From Paraburkholderia silviterrae (GTDB taxonomy: Bacteria; Pseudomonadota; Gammaproteobacteria; Burkholderiales; Burkholderiaceae), in assembly GCF_004353915.1 (NCBI RefSeq), contig NZ_SMRP01000013.1, forward strand, positions 1 to 59,101: DNA of 59,101 nt, given 5' to 3'. Under the pieces are notes generated by a model. The model was not told where the DNA came from. It did not search any database and saw only the letters and a program-made list of their open reading frames with translations. Below are positions 42,029 through 50,290 of this stretch, piece after piece. Every line of letters starts with the position of its first letter. Position 1 is the first letter of the stretch. The position numbers and the translations under genes are program-made.

Positions 42029-45000
42029 ATGGCGGAAAGCGAACACTATCGTGCTGAGGACGGCGCAGTCTGGAACGAAGCGCGCTATGCGCGGGCTCAG
42101 GCGCGCTTTCTCGGCGCGTCGGGCAACGTCGCGGAGTTCAGCCTGGTCGAGCCCGGGGCCGGTGCGCAGTGGCGCGCGCGGCAAACCACGTGGGCGTTCG
42201 GCGCCCGCTGCCGTCAGTTCGAGCTCGAGTACGGCCTGCGCAGCCGGCTAGGGCCGGACTGGGCCGTGAGGCCATGCGCGCTGATCCGCGCGAGCGACGG
42301 ACCGGTGCTGATCTACGCCGAGCCCTTCGGCTCGACACTCGACGAACTCGCACGCGGCGGACTGTCGATTGCGCAAGTGCTGCGCTTCGCATCGGGCATG
42401 GCGCACGCGCTTGCGCAGCTGCACGCGCTTTCGTTCGTGCATGGCGACGTGCGGCCCGCCCAGTTCGTTCAGGCCGCGAATGGCGCCATTCGCATTCGTT
42501 CCTTCCTGAACACGCACTCGCCGCACGAGAACGTGCCGCCCGAGCAGCAGCTCGATGCCGTTGCGGCACCCTACGCCGCGCCCGAGCGCACGGGCACCGG
42601 GCAAGCCTACGTGGACGAGCGCAGCGATCTCTATTCGCTCGGCGTCGCGATCTTCGAGCTGCTTGCGGGGGCGCTGCCGTTCAAGGCCGACTCTGCAGCG
42701 CAATGGCTGCATGCCCATCTGGCGATCCAGCCCGCGCCGTCGTGGCAGTTCCGCGCGGGGGTGCCGGCCATGCTCGACGAAGTGATTGCCAGGCTGCTCG
42801 CGAAGGAGGCCTGCGAGCGCTACCAGACGGCCGAAGCGCTGCGCCAGGACCTGCTCCACATGCAGGCGCAATGGGATGCGTCGGGAACCATCGCGCGCTT
42901 CGAGGTCGCCCGTGGCGAGCGGCTCGTGCGCGCGGAGAACGAAACCTCGCTCATCGGCAGGCAGGACGAGCTCGCGCAACTGGTCAAGGCCTACCGTGCG
43001 GTCGCGCAGTCGGCCCAGGCGCGTATCGTGCTGATCGAAGGCGCGCCCGGGGCGGGCAAGACCGTGTTGGCAACGGAGTTCAGAAAGCGGTTGCTGCCCT
43101 CGTCATGGTGGGCGGCGGCGAAGGCGAATCCGTACCAGGCCGCGCAACCGTACGCGCCGGTCGTGCAGGCGTTGAAGTCGCTCTGCCTGAACGTGGTCGG
43201 CAAGGGCGGCGCCGCGCTTGCCGAGTGGAGCGCACGCCTGAGCCGCTACGCAGGCGATTACCTGAACCTGCTGGCGCGGCTCGTCCCCGAAGTGGAGCTC
43301 GTGGTGGGCCGTCGCAACGCCGGCGGCGATCCCGGCGACGATGCGCCGGCGCGCCGCGTTCAGCTCGCGCTGATTCAGGCGTTGCGCGCGTTCGCGTCCG
43401 AGGGCGCGCCGCTCGTCGTGATGCTCGACGACCTGCAATGGGCCGATGAAGCCACGCTCGACTTTATCGTGACCCTGGCCGCCGAACGGCCGCCGAATGT
43501 GCTGCTCGTTGCGATGTGCCGCAACGAAGATCCGACCCGCAGCGGCCCGTTCCGGGACTTCGTCGCGTGTGCCAAGAGCCGGTACTCGCTGGCCATCACG
43601 CTCGCGCCGATGACGGCGCAAGACGTCGCGCAGATGATTTCCGCGCTGATCGGCGAGCCGCAAGCGCGCGTCGAGCGCCTGGCCCGCATCGTCCGGGCGA
43701 GAACGGGCGGCAATCCGTTCCATGTCCGGCAGCTCATGCGCTCGCTGTTCGACGAGCGCCTCATCCGCTTCGACGGCATGCGGCGCGAATGGACGTGGGA
43801 CGACGCGGGCATCGAAGCGCTGCGGCAAGCGCAGAGCGTCGTCGACCTGATCTCGGCGCGGCTCGATCGACTCGCGCCGGACGTGCGGGAGGTCCTGACG
43901 TGGCTGGCCTGCATGGGCGCCCAGACCGACGAAGCCCTGCTGCGCCGCGTGTGCGCGCTGCCGGCGGCGGAGCTGCACCATCGGCTCGATGTCGCGCGCC
44001 GCGCAGGCGTGCTCGAGCCGGGCGACGGCGGCTGGTCCTTCGTGCACGACCGCGTGCTCGAAGCGGTGCAGGCCCAGGCGGACCCTTGCGCCTCGCCCGC
44101 GCGGCATGCGGCGGTGGCGCTTGCGATGATCGATCTCCATGCCGATCGAATCGGGCCGGCCGCACTCGAGATCGCCGCGCAGATCGAGCTGGCCAAAGGG
44201 GCGCCGCTGAGCCGCGCACAGGCCCAGGCGTTTGCCGGCGTGCTGGCCGAGGCCGCCGGGCGAGCCATCGCGGCCGCCGCGCGCGATCGCGCGCTGGCCT
44301 TTCTCGCGCACGCCGCCGAGCTGCTCGGCGAGGGCCGCTGGGCCACGCACTACGAACTGGCGAGAAGGATTGCACTGTTGCGCTGCGAGAGCCTGCTCGC
44401 CGTGGGCTGTCTCGACCTCGCAGCACCCGAGATCGACGCGCTCATGGCGCACATGCGCTCGGACATCGATCAGGCGGAGGCGCATCGCCTCAAGGCGGCC
44501 ATGTTCACCGTGCGCTCGGACTACGCGGCAGCGGTGGACGTCGCGCTCGCGGGACTCGCGCGTCTGGGCGTGCATCTTCCGCTGCGGCCCACGGCGGACG
44601 ACCTGCTCGCGGCGCGCGACGCGGTCAGGCAAGCACTCGATGGCCGCCCGATCGCGGATCTCGTTCATCTGCCGCGGATGGAGGATGCGCGCATCGAAGC
44701 CGTGATGGCCTTGCTGACGGCACTGGAAGCCGCGATGTTCGAGCCGAGCGGCCTCGCGTTGCTGCATTTCGCCACCGTGGTCCGGCTGACGTTGCAGCAC
44801 GGCGTGACCGGCGCTTCCGTGCAGGGCTTGTCGTGGTTCGGCGTCTATATTGCGCAGACCTACGGAGACTACGAGGAGGGTTTCGAGTACGCGCAGGTGG
44901 CCTTGGCGCTTGTGAGCCATCACGGCTTCGAACGCTATCGCGCCGCGACGCTGATCGCGCTGGACCAGGTGAGCGTGTGGACGCGGCCGCTTTCCTGGGC

Positions 45001-47233
45001 GCTGGCGAGGGCGCGCGAGGCGAAGGCTGCGGGCAACCTCAGCGCCGAGCTGCGCTGGATGTGCTACAGCTGCAACCACATCGTGTCGGATCTGATCGCC
45101 TCGGGCGAACCGTTGCCGATAATCCGTGAGGAGATCAAACCGCTTCTGGACGTGGCGCGCGGCGCAGCGTATCGCGACATCGTCGATCTGCTGGCGACGC
45201 AAGCGGAATTCGTCGCGTCGCTCTGCAAGGGCAAGGGCACGCCGGTCGGCTCATGGCAGCTTGCGGACGGCGACGGCCGGGCCGCATCGAGCGTTGCAGA
45301 CGCATCGGCCCCATCGGTTCCATCGGCTTCATCGGCACAAGCGCCGGCGCGCATGCCCGTGCTCGCCTTCTGGACGCTCGTGCTGCGCGGTCAGTCCGCA
45401 TTCCTGTTCGAAGACCTCGAGGTGGCGCACGCCTCGTTCCGGGAGGCGAGGGCGTTCGCATGGTCGACGCCGGCGCACATCATGCTCTCCGATTACCGGC
45501 TCTATGGCGCGCTCACGCTCATCTACGCCCATCCGGACTCGGCAGGCGAGGCGCCTTTGGCGGCCGCGCTCGAGGACCATCGCGACCAACTCGCCATTTG
45601 GGCCGCGCTCAACCCCGGCACGTTCCAGAACAAACTCACGCTGATCGATGCCGAGTTCGCGCGCATCGCGGGCAATCATCTGGAGGCCATGAAGCAGTAC
45701 GAAGCATCGGCGAACATGGCCGCGGCGGCGGGCTTCGTTCACGAACAGGCGCTGGCGCACGAGCTGGCGGGACGCCATGCGGTCGGCCTCGAATTGACGG
45801 GAGTGGCGCGCTACCACTTGCGGCTCGCCAACGCCTGCTACAAACGCTGGGGCGCGCTCGCCAAGGCCGCCCAGCTCGAACAGAAGTACGCATTTCTCGC
45901 CATCGACGACGTCACCGCACCGCGCTTGCATACCGCTTACGGCAGGGACGACCTCGATTTCATGGCCGCGATGCATACGGCGCAGTCGCTCTCCGAGGAG
46001 ATCATTCTCGAGCGGCTGATCCAGAACCTGATGAAGGGCATGATCGTGCATGCGGGCGCCCGCTATGGGCTGCTCCTGCTGATGCGCCGGGACGCATTGC
46101 AAATCGAAGCGACGGGCAGGGTGGTGAACGGCGAAGTGCTCGTCGATATCGGCACGGCGCCGCCGACCGACCGGCATATTCCGCTCTCGATCTTGAATAC
46201 GGTCGTGCATACGAAGAAGCCGCTGGTGTTCGACGATGCGCAAACGGAGGGCGAGGCCGCGCATGCCGGGAGCCTGGCCCTGCACCCGGCGCGCTCGGTG
46301 TTCTGCTTGCCGCTCCTGAAGCAGGGCACGCTGATTGGCGTGCTCTACCTGGAGAACGCCCTCGTGCATCGCGTGTTCACGCCCGCGAAGACGGCCATGC
46401 TCGAAGTGCTCGCGCCGCAGGCGGCCAACTCGCTCGAAGCCGCGCGGCTCTATGCCGAGCTCGTGGAGGAAAACGCGCGCCGGCAGGAGACCGAGGCGGC
46501 GCTGGGCCGTGCGCGGGCGACACTGGCGCGCACGGCGCAGATGACGGTGCTCGGCGAAATGGCGGCCTCGATCGCCCATGAGATCAATCAGCCGCTCACC
46601 AGCATTATCTCGAGCGTGGGCGCCGGTGTCCGCTGGCTCAAAAGCGGCAAGCCGGATTGTCTGGAGGCGGTGCTGTCGAACCTGGAGGACATCCGCACCG
46701 CGGGCCTGCGCGCCGCCGACATCGTGCGCGCCTTGCGATCGCTCGCCAAGCAGGCGCCGGTGACGCTCGTGCCCGTGAGGATAGACGACGTGCTGCGCGA
46801 AATGCTCGAGCTGACCGCGATGGAAATCGACACGAAGCGCGTGGTGCTGCACACGGAACTCAACGCGGATCTGCTGGAGGTGCTCGCCGACCGCACGCAG
46901 ATCCAGCAGGTGGTCTTGAATCTGATCACCAACGCGCTCGATGCGATGGACGGCGCGAAAGTCACGAAGGGTGTGCGCAAACTGCAAGTGACGTCGCAAT
47001 GCGAAGGCAGCTGGGTCGTCGTAAGCATTTCCGATAGCGGTAGCGGCATTGCCCCCGACATTGCCGAAGCCATTTTCGAGCCGTTTTTCTCGACCAAGGA
47101 GCGCGGCATGGGCATGGGTCTCGCCATCTGCCAATCGATCATGGAGGCGCATGGCGGCACGCTGCATGTCCGCGACCATGTACCCGCCGGGTCGACCTTC
47201 GTGTTCAGGCTGCCGATCGCGTACTCGGGTTAG
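42029..47233 (+). CDS. Kinase-like / AAA-ATPase / GAF / histidine kinase multidomain sensor
   Basis: The 1,734-residue soluble protein has these domains in order: a Ser/Thr-kinase-like domain (about 40-290); a predicted AAA ATPase with Walker A EGAPGAGKT (about 337-345) and Walker B VVMLDDLQWAD (near 465); long TPR-like helices (about 600-1290); a GAF domain (about 1310-1470); HisKA with ASIAHEINQPLTSI (His near 1516); and HATPase_c with NLITNALDAM and DSGSGIAPDI (to 1730). The kinase domain looks degenerate: HGDVRPAQF replaces HRDxKPxN and no DFG is visible. The convergent FixJ-type response regulator 56 bp away is its likely partner. It has no transmembrane helices, so it should sense a cytosolic signal through GAF or AAA. 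Confidence 0.9.
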   Translation: MAESEHYRAEDGAVWNEARYARAQARFLGASGNVAEFSLVEPGAGAQWRARQTTWAFGARCRQFELEYGLRSRLGPDWAVRPCALIRASDGPVLIYAEPFGSTLDELARGGLSIAQVLRFASGMAHALAQLHALSFVHGDVRPAQFVQAANGAIRIRSFLNTHSPHENVPPEQQLDAVAAPYAAPERTGTGQAYVDERSDLYSLGVAIFELLAGALPFKADSAAQWLHAHLAIQPAPSWQFRAGVPAMLDEVIARLLAKEACERYQTAEALRQDLLHMQAQWDASGTIARFEVARGERLVRAENETSLIGRQDELAQLVKAYRAVAQSAQARIVLIEGAPGAGKTVLATEFRKRLLPSSWWAAAKANPYQAAQPYAPVVQALKSLCLNVVGKGGAALAEWSARLSRYAGDYLNLLARLVPEVELVVGRRNAGGDPGDDAPARRVQLALIQALRAFASEGAPLVVMLDDLQWADEATLDFIVTLAAERPPNVLLVAMCRNEDPTRSGPFRDFVACAKSRYSLAITLAPMTAQDVAQMISALIGEPQARVERLARIVRARTGGNPFHVRQLMRSLFDERLIRFDGMRREWTWDDAGIEALRQAQSVVDLISARLDRLAPDVREVLTWLACMGAQTDEALLRRVCALPAAELHHRLDVARRAGVLEPGDGGWSFVHDRVLEAVQAQADPCASPARHAAVALAMIDLHADRIGPAALEIAAQIELAKGAPLSRAQAQAFAGVLAEAAGRAIAAAARDRALAFLAHAAELLGEGRWATHYELARRIALLRCESLLAVGCLDLAAPEIDALMAHMRSDIDQAEAHRLKAAMFTVRSDYAAAVDVALAGLARLGVHLPLRPTADDLLAARDAVRQALDGRPIADLVHLPRMEDARIEAVMALLTALEAAMFEPSGLALLHFATVVRLTLQHGVTGASVQGLSWFGVYIAQTYGDYEEGFEYAQVALALVSHHGFERYRAATLIALDQVSVWTRPLSWALARAREAKAAGNLSAELRWMCYSCNHIVSDLIASGEPLPIIREEIKPLLDVARGAAYRDIVDLLATQAEFVASLCKGKGTPVGSWQLADGDGRAASSVADASAPSVPSASSAQAPARMPVLAFWTLVLRGQSAFLFEDLEVAHASFREARAFAWSTPAHIMLSDYRLYGALTLIYAHPDSAGEAPLAAALEDHRDQLAIWAALNPGTFQNKLTLIDAEFARIAGNHLEAMKQYEASANMAAAAGFVHEQALAHELAGRHAVGLELTGVARYHLRLANACYKRWGALAKAAQLEQKYAFLAIDDVTAPRLHTAYGRDDLDFMAAMHTAQSLSEEIILERLIQNLMKGMIVHAGARYGLLLLMRRDALQIEATGRVVNGEVLVDIGTAPPTDRHIPLSILNTVVHTKKPLVFDDAQTEGEAAHAGSLALHPARSVFCLPLLKQGTLIGVLYLENALVHRVFTPAKTAMLEVLAPQAANSLEAARLYAELVEENARRQETEAALGRARATLARTAQMTVLGEMAASIAHEINQPLTSIISSVGAGVRWLKSGKPDCLEAVLSNLEDIRTAGLRAADIVRALRSLAKQAPVTLVPVRIDDVLREMLELTAMEIDTKRVVLHTELNADLLEVLADRTQIQQVVLNLITNALDAMDGAKVTKGVRKLQVTSQCEGSWVVVSISDSGSGIAPDIAEAIFEPFFSTKERGMGMGLAICQSIMEAHGGTLHVRDHVPAGSTFVFRLPIAYSG

Positions 47234-47289
47234 TGCGCTGAATTGAGGCGCTGGCGGGCGCGGCGCGCGCAACGCCAGGCGGACGGCGC

Positions 47290-47958
47290 TTACGCGCCGT
47301 GGGGCTTGATCCCAAGGGCTTCGGCCTGGCGAACGAGGTCGGGGAGCGTGCGCGCCTGCATTTTGCGCATCACTTGAGCGCGGTGCACTTTCACCGTGAT
47401 CTCGTGAATATTCAAGTCTGCCGCGATCTGCTTGTTCATCATGCCGGTGATGACGAATTCCATCACTTCGCGCTCACGGGCGGTCAGCAGTGCGTATGCA
47501 CTGCGCAGGCCGGCCAGCGAACGTTGTGCGTCCAGACGCTTTGCGTCGGCACGCAGCGCTTCGGTGACGGCATCGACCATGTCCTCCTCGCGATACGGCT
47601 TGGTGAGGAAATCCACGGCGCCGCGCTTCATGGCCTTGACCGACATCTGCACGTCGCCATAGCCCGTCATGAACAGAATGGGGATCGAAAGGCCGACGCG
47701 CGCGGCTTCCTCCTGAAACGCGAGGCCGCTCTCGCCGCGCAGGCGCACATCGAGAACGAGACAACTCGGAATCTCGGGCCGTGCGAACGCGAGGAACTCA
47801 CGCGGTGATGCAAACGCCTCGACCCGCAGCCCCTCGGAGCGCAGCAGCGATCCGAGCGAGCGGCGCAGCAATTCGTCGTCGTCCACCACGTAGACGATGG
47901 ACGCGCCCTCGCCGGGCTGCGAGCCGTTTGCCGGGTGCGATGGGCTTGCGCCATTCAT
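47290..47958 (-). CDS. FixJ-type response regulator (REC + LuxR helix-turn-helix)
   Basis: The 222-residue protein has a receiver domain (about 20-135): VYVVDDDELLRRSL acidic pocket, phospho-acceptor Asp in CLVLDVRLRGESG, Thr in FMTGYG, Lys in FLTKPY. A LuxR-type DNA-binding domain (about 155-218) follows: LTAREREVMEFVITGMMNKQIAADLNIHEITVKVHR. AAGGA seven bases upstream supports ATG 47958 rather than a longer frame. It is convergent with the multidomain histidine kinase and divergent from isochorismatase copy 2 (348-bp gap). It is thus both the kinase's likely partner and a candidate regulator of that hydrolase. Confidence 0.92.
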   Translation of the reverse strand: MNGASPSHPANGSQPGEGASIVYVVDDDELLRRSLGSLLRSEGLRVEAFASPREFLAFARPEIPSCLVLDVRLRGESGLAFQEEAARVGLSIPILFMTGYGDVQMSVKAMKRGAVDFLTKPYREEDMVDAVTEALRADAKRLDAQRSLAGLRSAYALLTAREREVMEFVITGMMNKQIAADLNIHEITVKVHRAQVMRKMQARTLPDLVRQAEALGIKPHGA

Positions 47959-48060
47959 GTTTGTTTCCTTCGCCAGGGCCCAGCTGGGCCCTATCACGTT
48001 GACCTTGTGGAATTCTAAGTCAGTTCCGTGAAGCGCGGATGCATGCGCTCGTGGAATTCG

Positions 48061-48151
48061 GTAAGGGCTTTAAGCGATTTACCGTGGTTTAAGCCTGTTA
48101 AGCGCATTAAACGATCTGGTCATCGACATATTATTGGCCTGAATTAAGAAC
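48061..48151 (+). promoter_or_regulatory. Divergent regulatory region with repeated TTTAAG/TTAAG boxes
   Basis: The 348-bp gap 47959-48306 contains a cluster of TTTAAG, GTTTAAG, GTTAAG and ATTAAA boxes at 48069-48111 and GAATTAAGAACG at 48136-48147. CTTTAAGCGATTTACCG resembles CTTTTAAGGCGATTTAACG upstream of isochorismatase copy 1, and AATTAAGAA occurs in both promoters. No other structure is obvious in the gap. Confidence 0.5.
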
Positions 48152-48306
48152 GATTTACTACTGGATTCGGGATGCGGCTTCCTAAACTCAGCGTTACGGT
48201 GGACACGCGCTTCGCGCAACTCCAACCCGCCGAGTACCGCGCGACGCCACGATGGGTGGCATCGTCTGGTTCCCACGTGAATGAATCCTTGAAGAGGGGT
48301 TGAGTC

Positions 48307-49005
48307 ATGCGCAATCCGAAACTGGAAGTTTTGACGCCGCAAAACAGTCAGATGATCTTTATCGATCAGCAGCCACAGATGGCGATGTGCGTGCAATCGA
48401 TCGACCGCCAGACGCTAAAGAACAACGTCGTCGGGCTTGCCAAGGCCGCGAAGGTATTCAATATTCCGACCACGCTCACCACGGTCGAAACCTTGAGCTT
48501 TTCCGGCTATGCATTTCCGGAGCTACTCGATGTGTTTCCCAATCATCCGCTGCTCGAACGCTCGTCCATGAATTCGTGGGACGATCAGAAGGTGCGCGAC
48601 GCGCTCGCGAAGAATGGCCGCAACAAAGTGGTGGTGGCCGGCCTGTGGACGGAAGTGTGCAATGACACGTTCGCACTCTGCGCCATGGACGAAGGCGGGT
48701 ACGAGATCTACATGGTCGCCGACGCCTCAGGGGGCACGTCGAAGGACGCTCACGAGTTCGCGATGCAGCGAATGATCCAGGCCGGCGTCGTTCCCGTGAC
48801 CTGGCAGCAGGTGATGCTCGAATGGCAGCGCGACTGGGCACGCCAGGAGACCTATGCTCCGGTGATGGATATTGTCCGCGAGCACTCGGGCGCGTACGGC
48901 ATGGGTGTCGACTACGCGTACACGATGGTCCACAAGCGAGATCAGCGCACCAAAGTAAAGCATGAAATGCTCGCCCCCGTGCCGGCACCGATTACGAAGA
49001 AATAG
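48307..49005 (+). CDS. Isochorismatase-family cysteine hydrolase (YcaC-like), copy 2
   Basis: This 232-residue paralogue of the protein at 34134-34820 has Asp20 (MIFIDQQPQ), Cys118 (AGLWTEVCNDTFALCAMDEG) and the same VADASGGTSKDAH and SGAYGMGVDYAYTMVHK segments. Differences concentrate around residues 60-85 (LSFSGYAFPELLDVFPNHPLLERSS), which may line the active site, and at the C-terminus. GAGG lies upstream (AAGAGGGG near 48293). It is monocistronic with its own terminator. It is divergent from the FixJ-type regulator gene. Duplicate copies in similar regulatory contexts suggest specialised substrates or conditions. Confidence 0.9.
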   Translation: MRNPKLEVLTPQNSQMIFIDQQPQMAMCVQSIDRQTLKNNVVGLAKAAKVFNIPTTLTTVETLSFSGYAFPELLDVFPNHPLLERSSMNSWDDQKVRDALAKNGRNKVVVAGLWTEVCNDTFALCAMDEGGYEIYMVADASGGTSKDAHEFAMQRMIQAGVVPVTWQQVMLEWQRDWARQETYAPVMDIVREHSGAYGMGVDYAYTMVHKRDQRTKVKHEMLAPVPAPITKK

Positions 49006-49027
49006 CCGGCCCGGCGCGCAATGCACG

Positions 49028-49066
49028 AAACCCGCGTTGGCGTCAGGCCGCGCGGGTTTTTTGTTT
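49028..49066 (+). terminator. Intrinsic terminator of isochorismatase copy 2
   Basis: AAACCCGCG (49028-49036) pairs with CGCGGGTTT (49051-49059), followed by TTTGTTT. The loop is 14 bases. It lies 22 bp after the stop codon, a normal distance. Confidence 0.8.
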
Positions 49067-49081
49067 CTGGGGTGGGCCTCT

Positions 49082-49141
49082 TCAATGGCTCAATGACGCC
49101 GCCTCACTTGAAACCGCATGAATGACGTTGGGCCGTGCCGC
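49082..49141 (-). pseudogene. 3'-end relic of a duplicated MFS transporter gene
   Basis: On the minus strand this 60-bp stretch encodes AARPNVIHAVSSEAASLSH and a stop. It matches the last 19 residues of the intact MFS encoded at 50291-51649 (AARPDVVHTVSSEVTSLSH) at 14 positions and about 80% of bases in the same frame. Similarity then breaks up near 49160, and the rest of the gene is gone. It lies between the terminator of isochorismatase copy 2 and the repeat protein gene. It shows that an earlier MFS copy once ended here. Confidence 0.75.
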
Positions 49142-49173
49142 CTCAAGTGCGCGCCGCCTTCGTCACGCGACGC

Positions 49174-50166
49174 TCAGTAGTACACCCACCGGCCATACTG
49201 CGGCGACCAGTACACCCAGCGAGCTTGCCGCTGTGGCTGATACCGTGCGTCCCATGGCGCGGGTGGCGCATAGTAGGCGGGCCGGGGCGGCGCGTACACC
49301 GGTTGTTGCGCATACACGGGCTGCTGCGCATAGTCGGGCCGTTGTCGCGCATACGCCGGCTGCTGGGAATCGCCATACTGCAGGGCATACGCCGGCTGCT
49401 GGGAGTCGCCATACTGCTGGGCATACGCCGGCTGCTGGGAGTCGCCATACTGCTGCGCATCGCGATACTGCTGGGCATCGCCATACTGCTGCGCATCGCG
49501 ATACTGCTGCGCATCGCGATACTGCTGGGCATCGCCGTACTGCTGCGCATCGCCGTCCTGCTGGGCACCGCGGTACTGCTGGGCATCGCCATACTGCTGG
49601 GGCGGCGGCCGCGATGCCACCGCTGGCGGCGCGTACTGGCCCTGTGGCTGGGCGTATTGCAGATCCTGTGTCGAATACGCCTGTGCAGCGCGGGGCGGCG
49701 GCGCGTCGTCGACGGCTTCGTTGTCCGCCATGGACTCCTGCGGAGCAACCGCCTCCTGCGCAGGCGGCAAGGCCCGCGCCCCGGCGGTGGCGGGCACGGG
49801 TGCGCTCTGGGCGTCAGGTAGCGGCTTGACCGTGATCGGCAACGTCATGACCTGCTGGACATCCCCTGCATCGCTATAGACGTGCTTGACGTCAAGGATG
49901 GGCTGGGGAGCGGCCGGGCCGGCAGCCTTCTTCTTCGCGGTGCCTGACGCACCCGCGGGCGCGTTGGCTGCAACCGTGGCGCTCGCCGCCGCTGTGCGCG
50001 CCATCTCCTCCCTGGCGGCCTGATAGCCGCGGTCGTAGGCCGCTTTGACTTCCTGGTCCTGTGCCTCGGCGTCTTCTGCCGTGCCATAGGCGTGAGACGC
50101 GGCCGAAAATCCACAGCCCACCGTGAGCAGTGCGATGGCCGTCGCGTGCCGTACGCTCGTGTCCAT
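49174..50166 (-). CDS. Secreted Q/Y-rich repeat protein ending in WSPQYGRWVYY
   Basis: This 330-residue protein has a signal peptide (HATAIALLTVGCGFSAASHA). An Ala-rich region follows with AKKKAAGPAAPQPILDVKHVYSDAGDVQQVMTLP as its most ordered part. Low-complexity repeats cover about residues 185-275: hexapeptides QQYGDA or QQYRDA, then three QQYGDSQQPAYA dodecamers. The tail is Tyr/Pro-rich and aromatic and ends in YQPQRQARWVYWSPQYGRWVYY. It is probably a periplasmic or surface-exposed, disordered, adhesive or cell-envelope protein. Strong codon-position structure outside the repeat supports coding. I do not know a named family. It shares no operon with its neighbours. Confidence 0.75.
   Translation of the reverse strand: MDTSVRHATAIALLTVGCGFSAASHAYGTAEDAEAQDQEVKAAYDRGYQAAREEMARTAAASATVAANAPAGASGTAKKKAAGPAAPQPILDVKHVYSDAGDVQQVMTLPITVKPLPDAQSAPVPATAGARALPPAQEAVAPQESMADNEAVDDAPPPRAAQAYSTQDLQYAQPQGQYAPPAVASRPPPQQYGDAQQYRGAQQDGDAQQYGDAQQYRDAQQYRDAQQYGDAQQYRDAQQYGDSQQPAYAQQYGDSQQPAYALQYGDSQQPAYARQRPDYAQQPVYAQQPVYAPPRPAYYAPPAPWDARYQPQRQARWVYWSPQYGRWVYY
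49349..49600 (-). repeat. In-frame 18-bp/36-bp minisatellite inside the Q/Y-rich gene
   Basis: On the plus strand the units read CTGCTGCGCATCGCGATA and close variants, repeated about eight times, then three longer GCATACGCCGGCTGCTGGGA units. All are multiples of three, so copy-number change would lengthen or shorten the protein without frameshift. Confidence 0.85.
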
Positions 50167-50290
50167 GGGGCTACCTCAATTCCTGTTGATCCATGCTGTG
50201 ATCGTACACCGCAAGCCGTGACATTCAAGCGGCGGCATAGCCGATTGGTTTGCCGGCGAACGCAAGCAGGGATCGGGAATGGGGAGCCCC

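Noticed and set aside
49349..49600. Possible CRISPR array or non-coding tandem repeat
   Set aside because: Units are 18 or 36 bp, contiguous, without unique spacers, and keep the reading frame of a secreted protein.
49122..49829. Plus-strand His/Thr-rich and Leu/Ile-rich repetitive frames across the same minisatellite
   Set aside because: They are antisense readings of the repeat. Only the minus-strand frame has a signal peptide, ordered flanks and a distinctive aromatic C-terminus.
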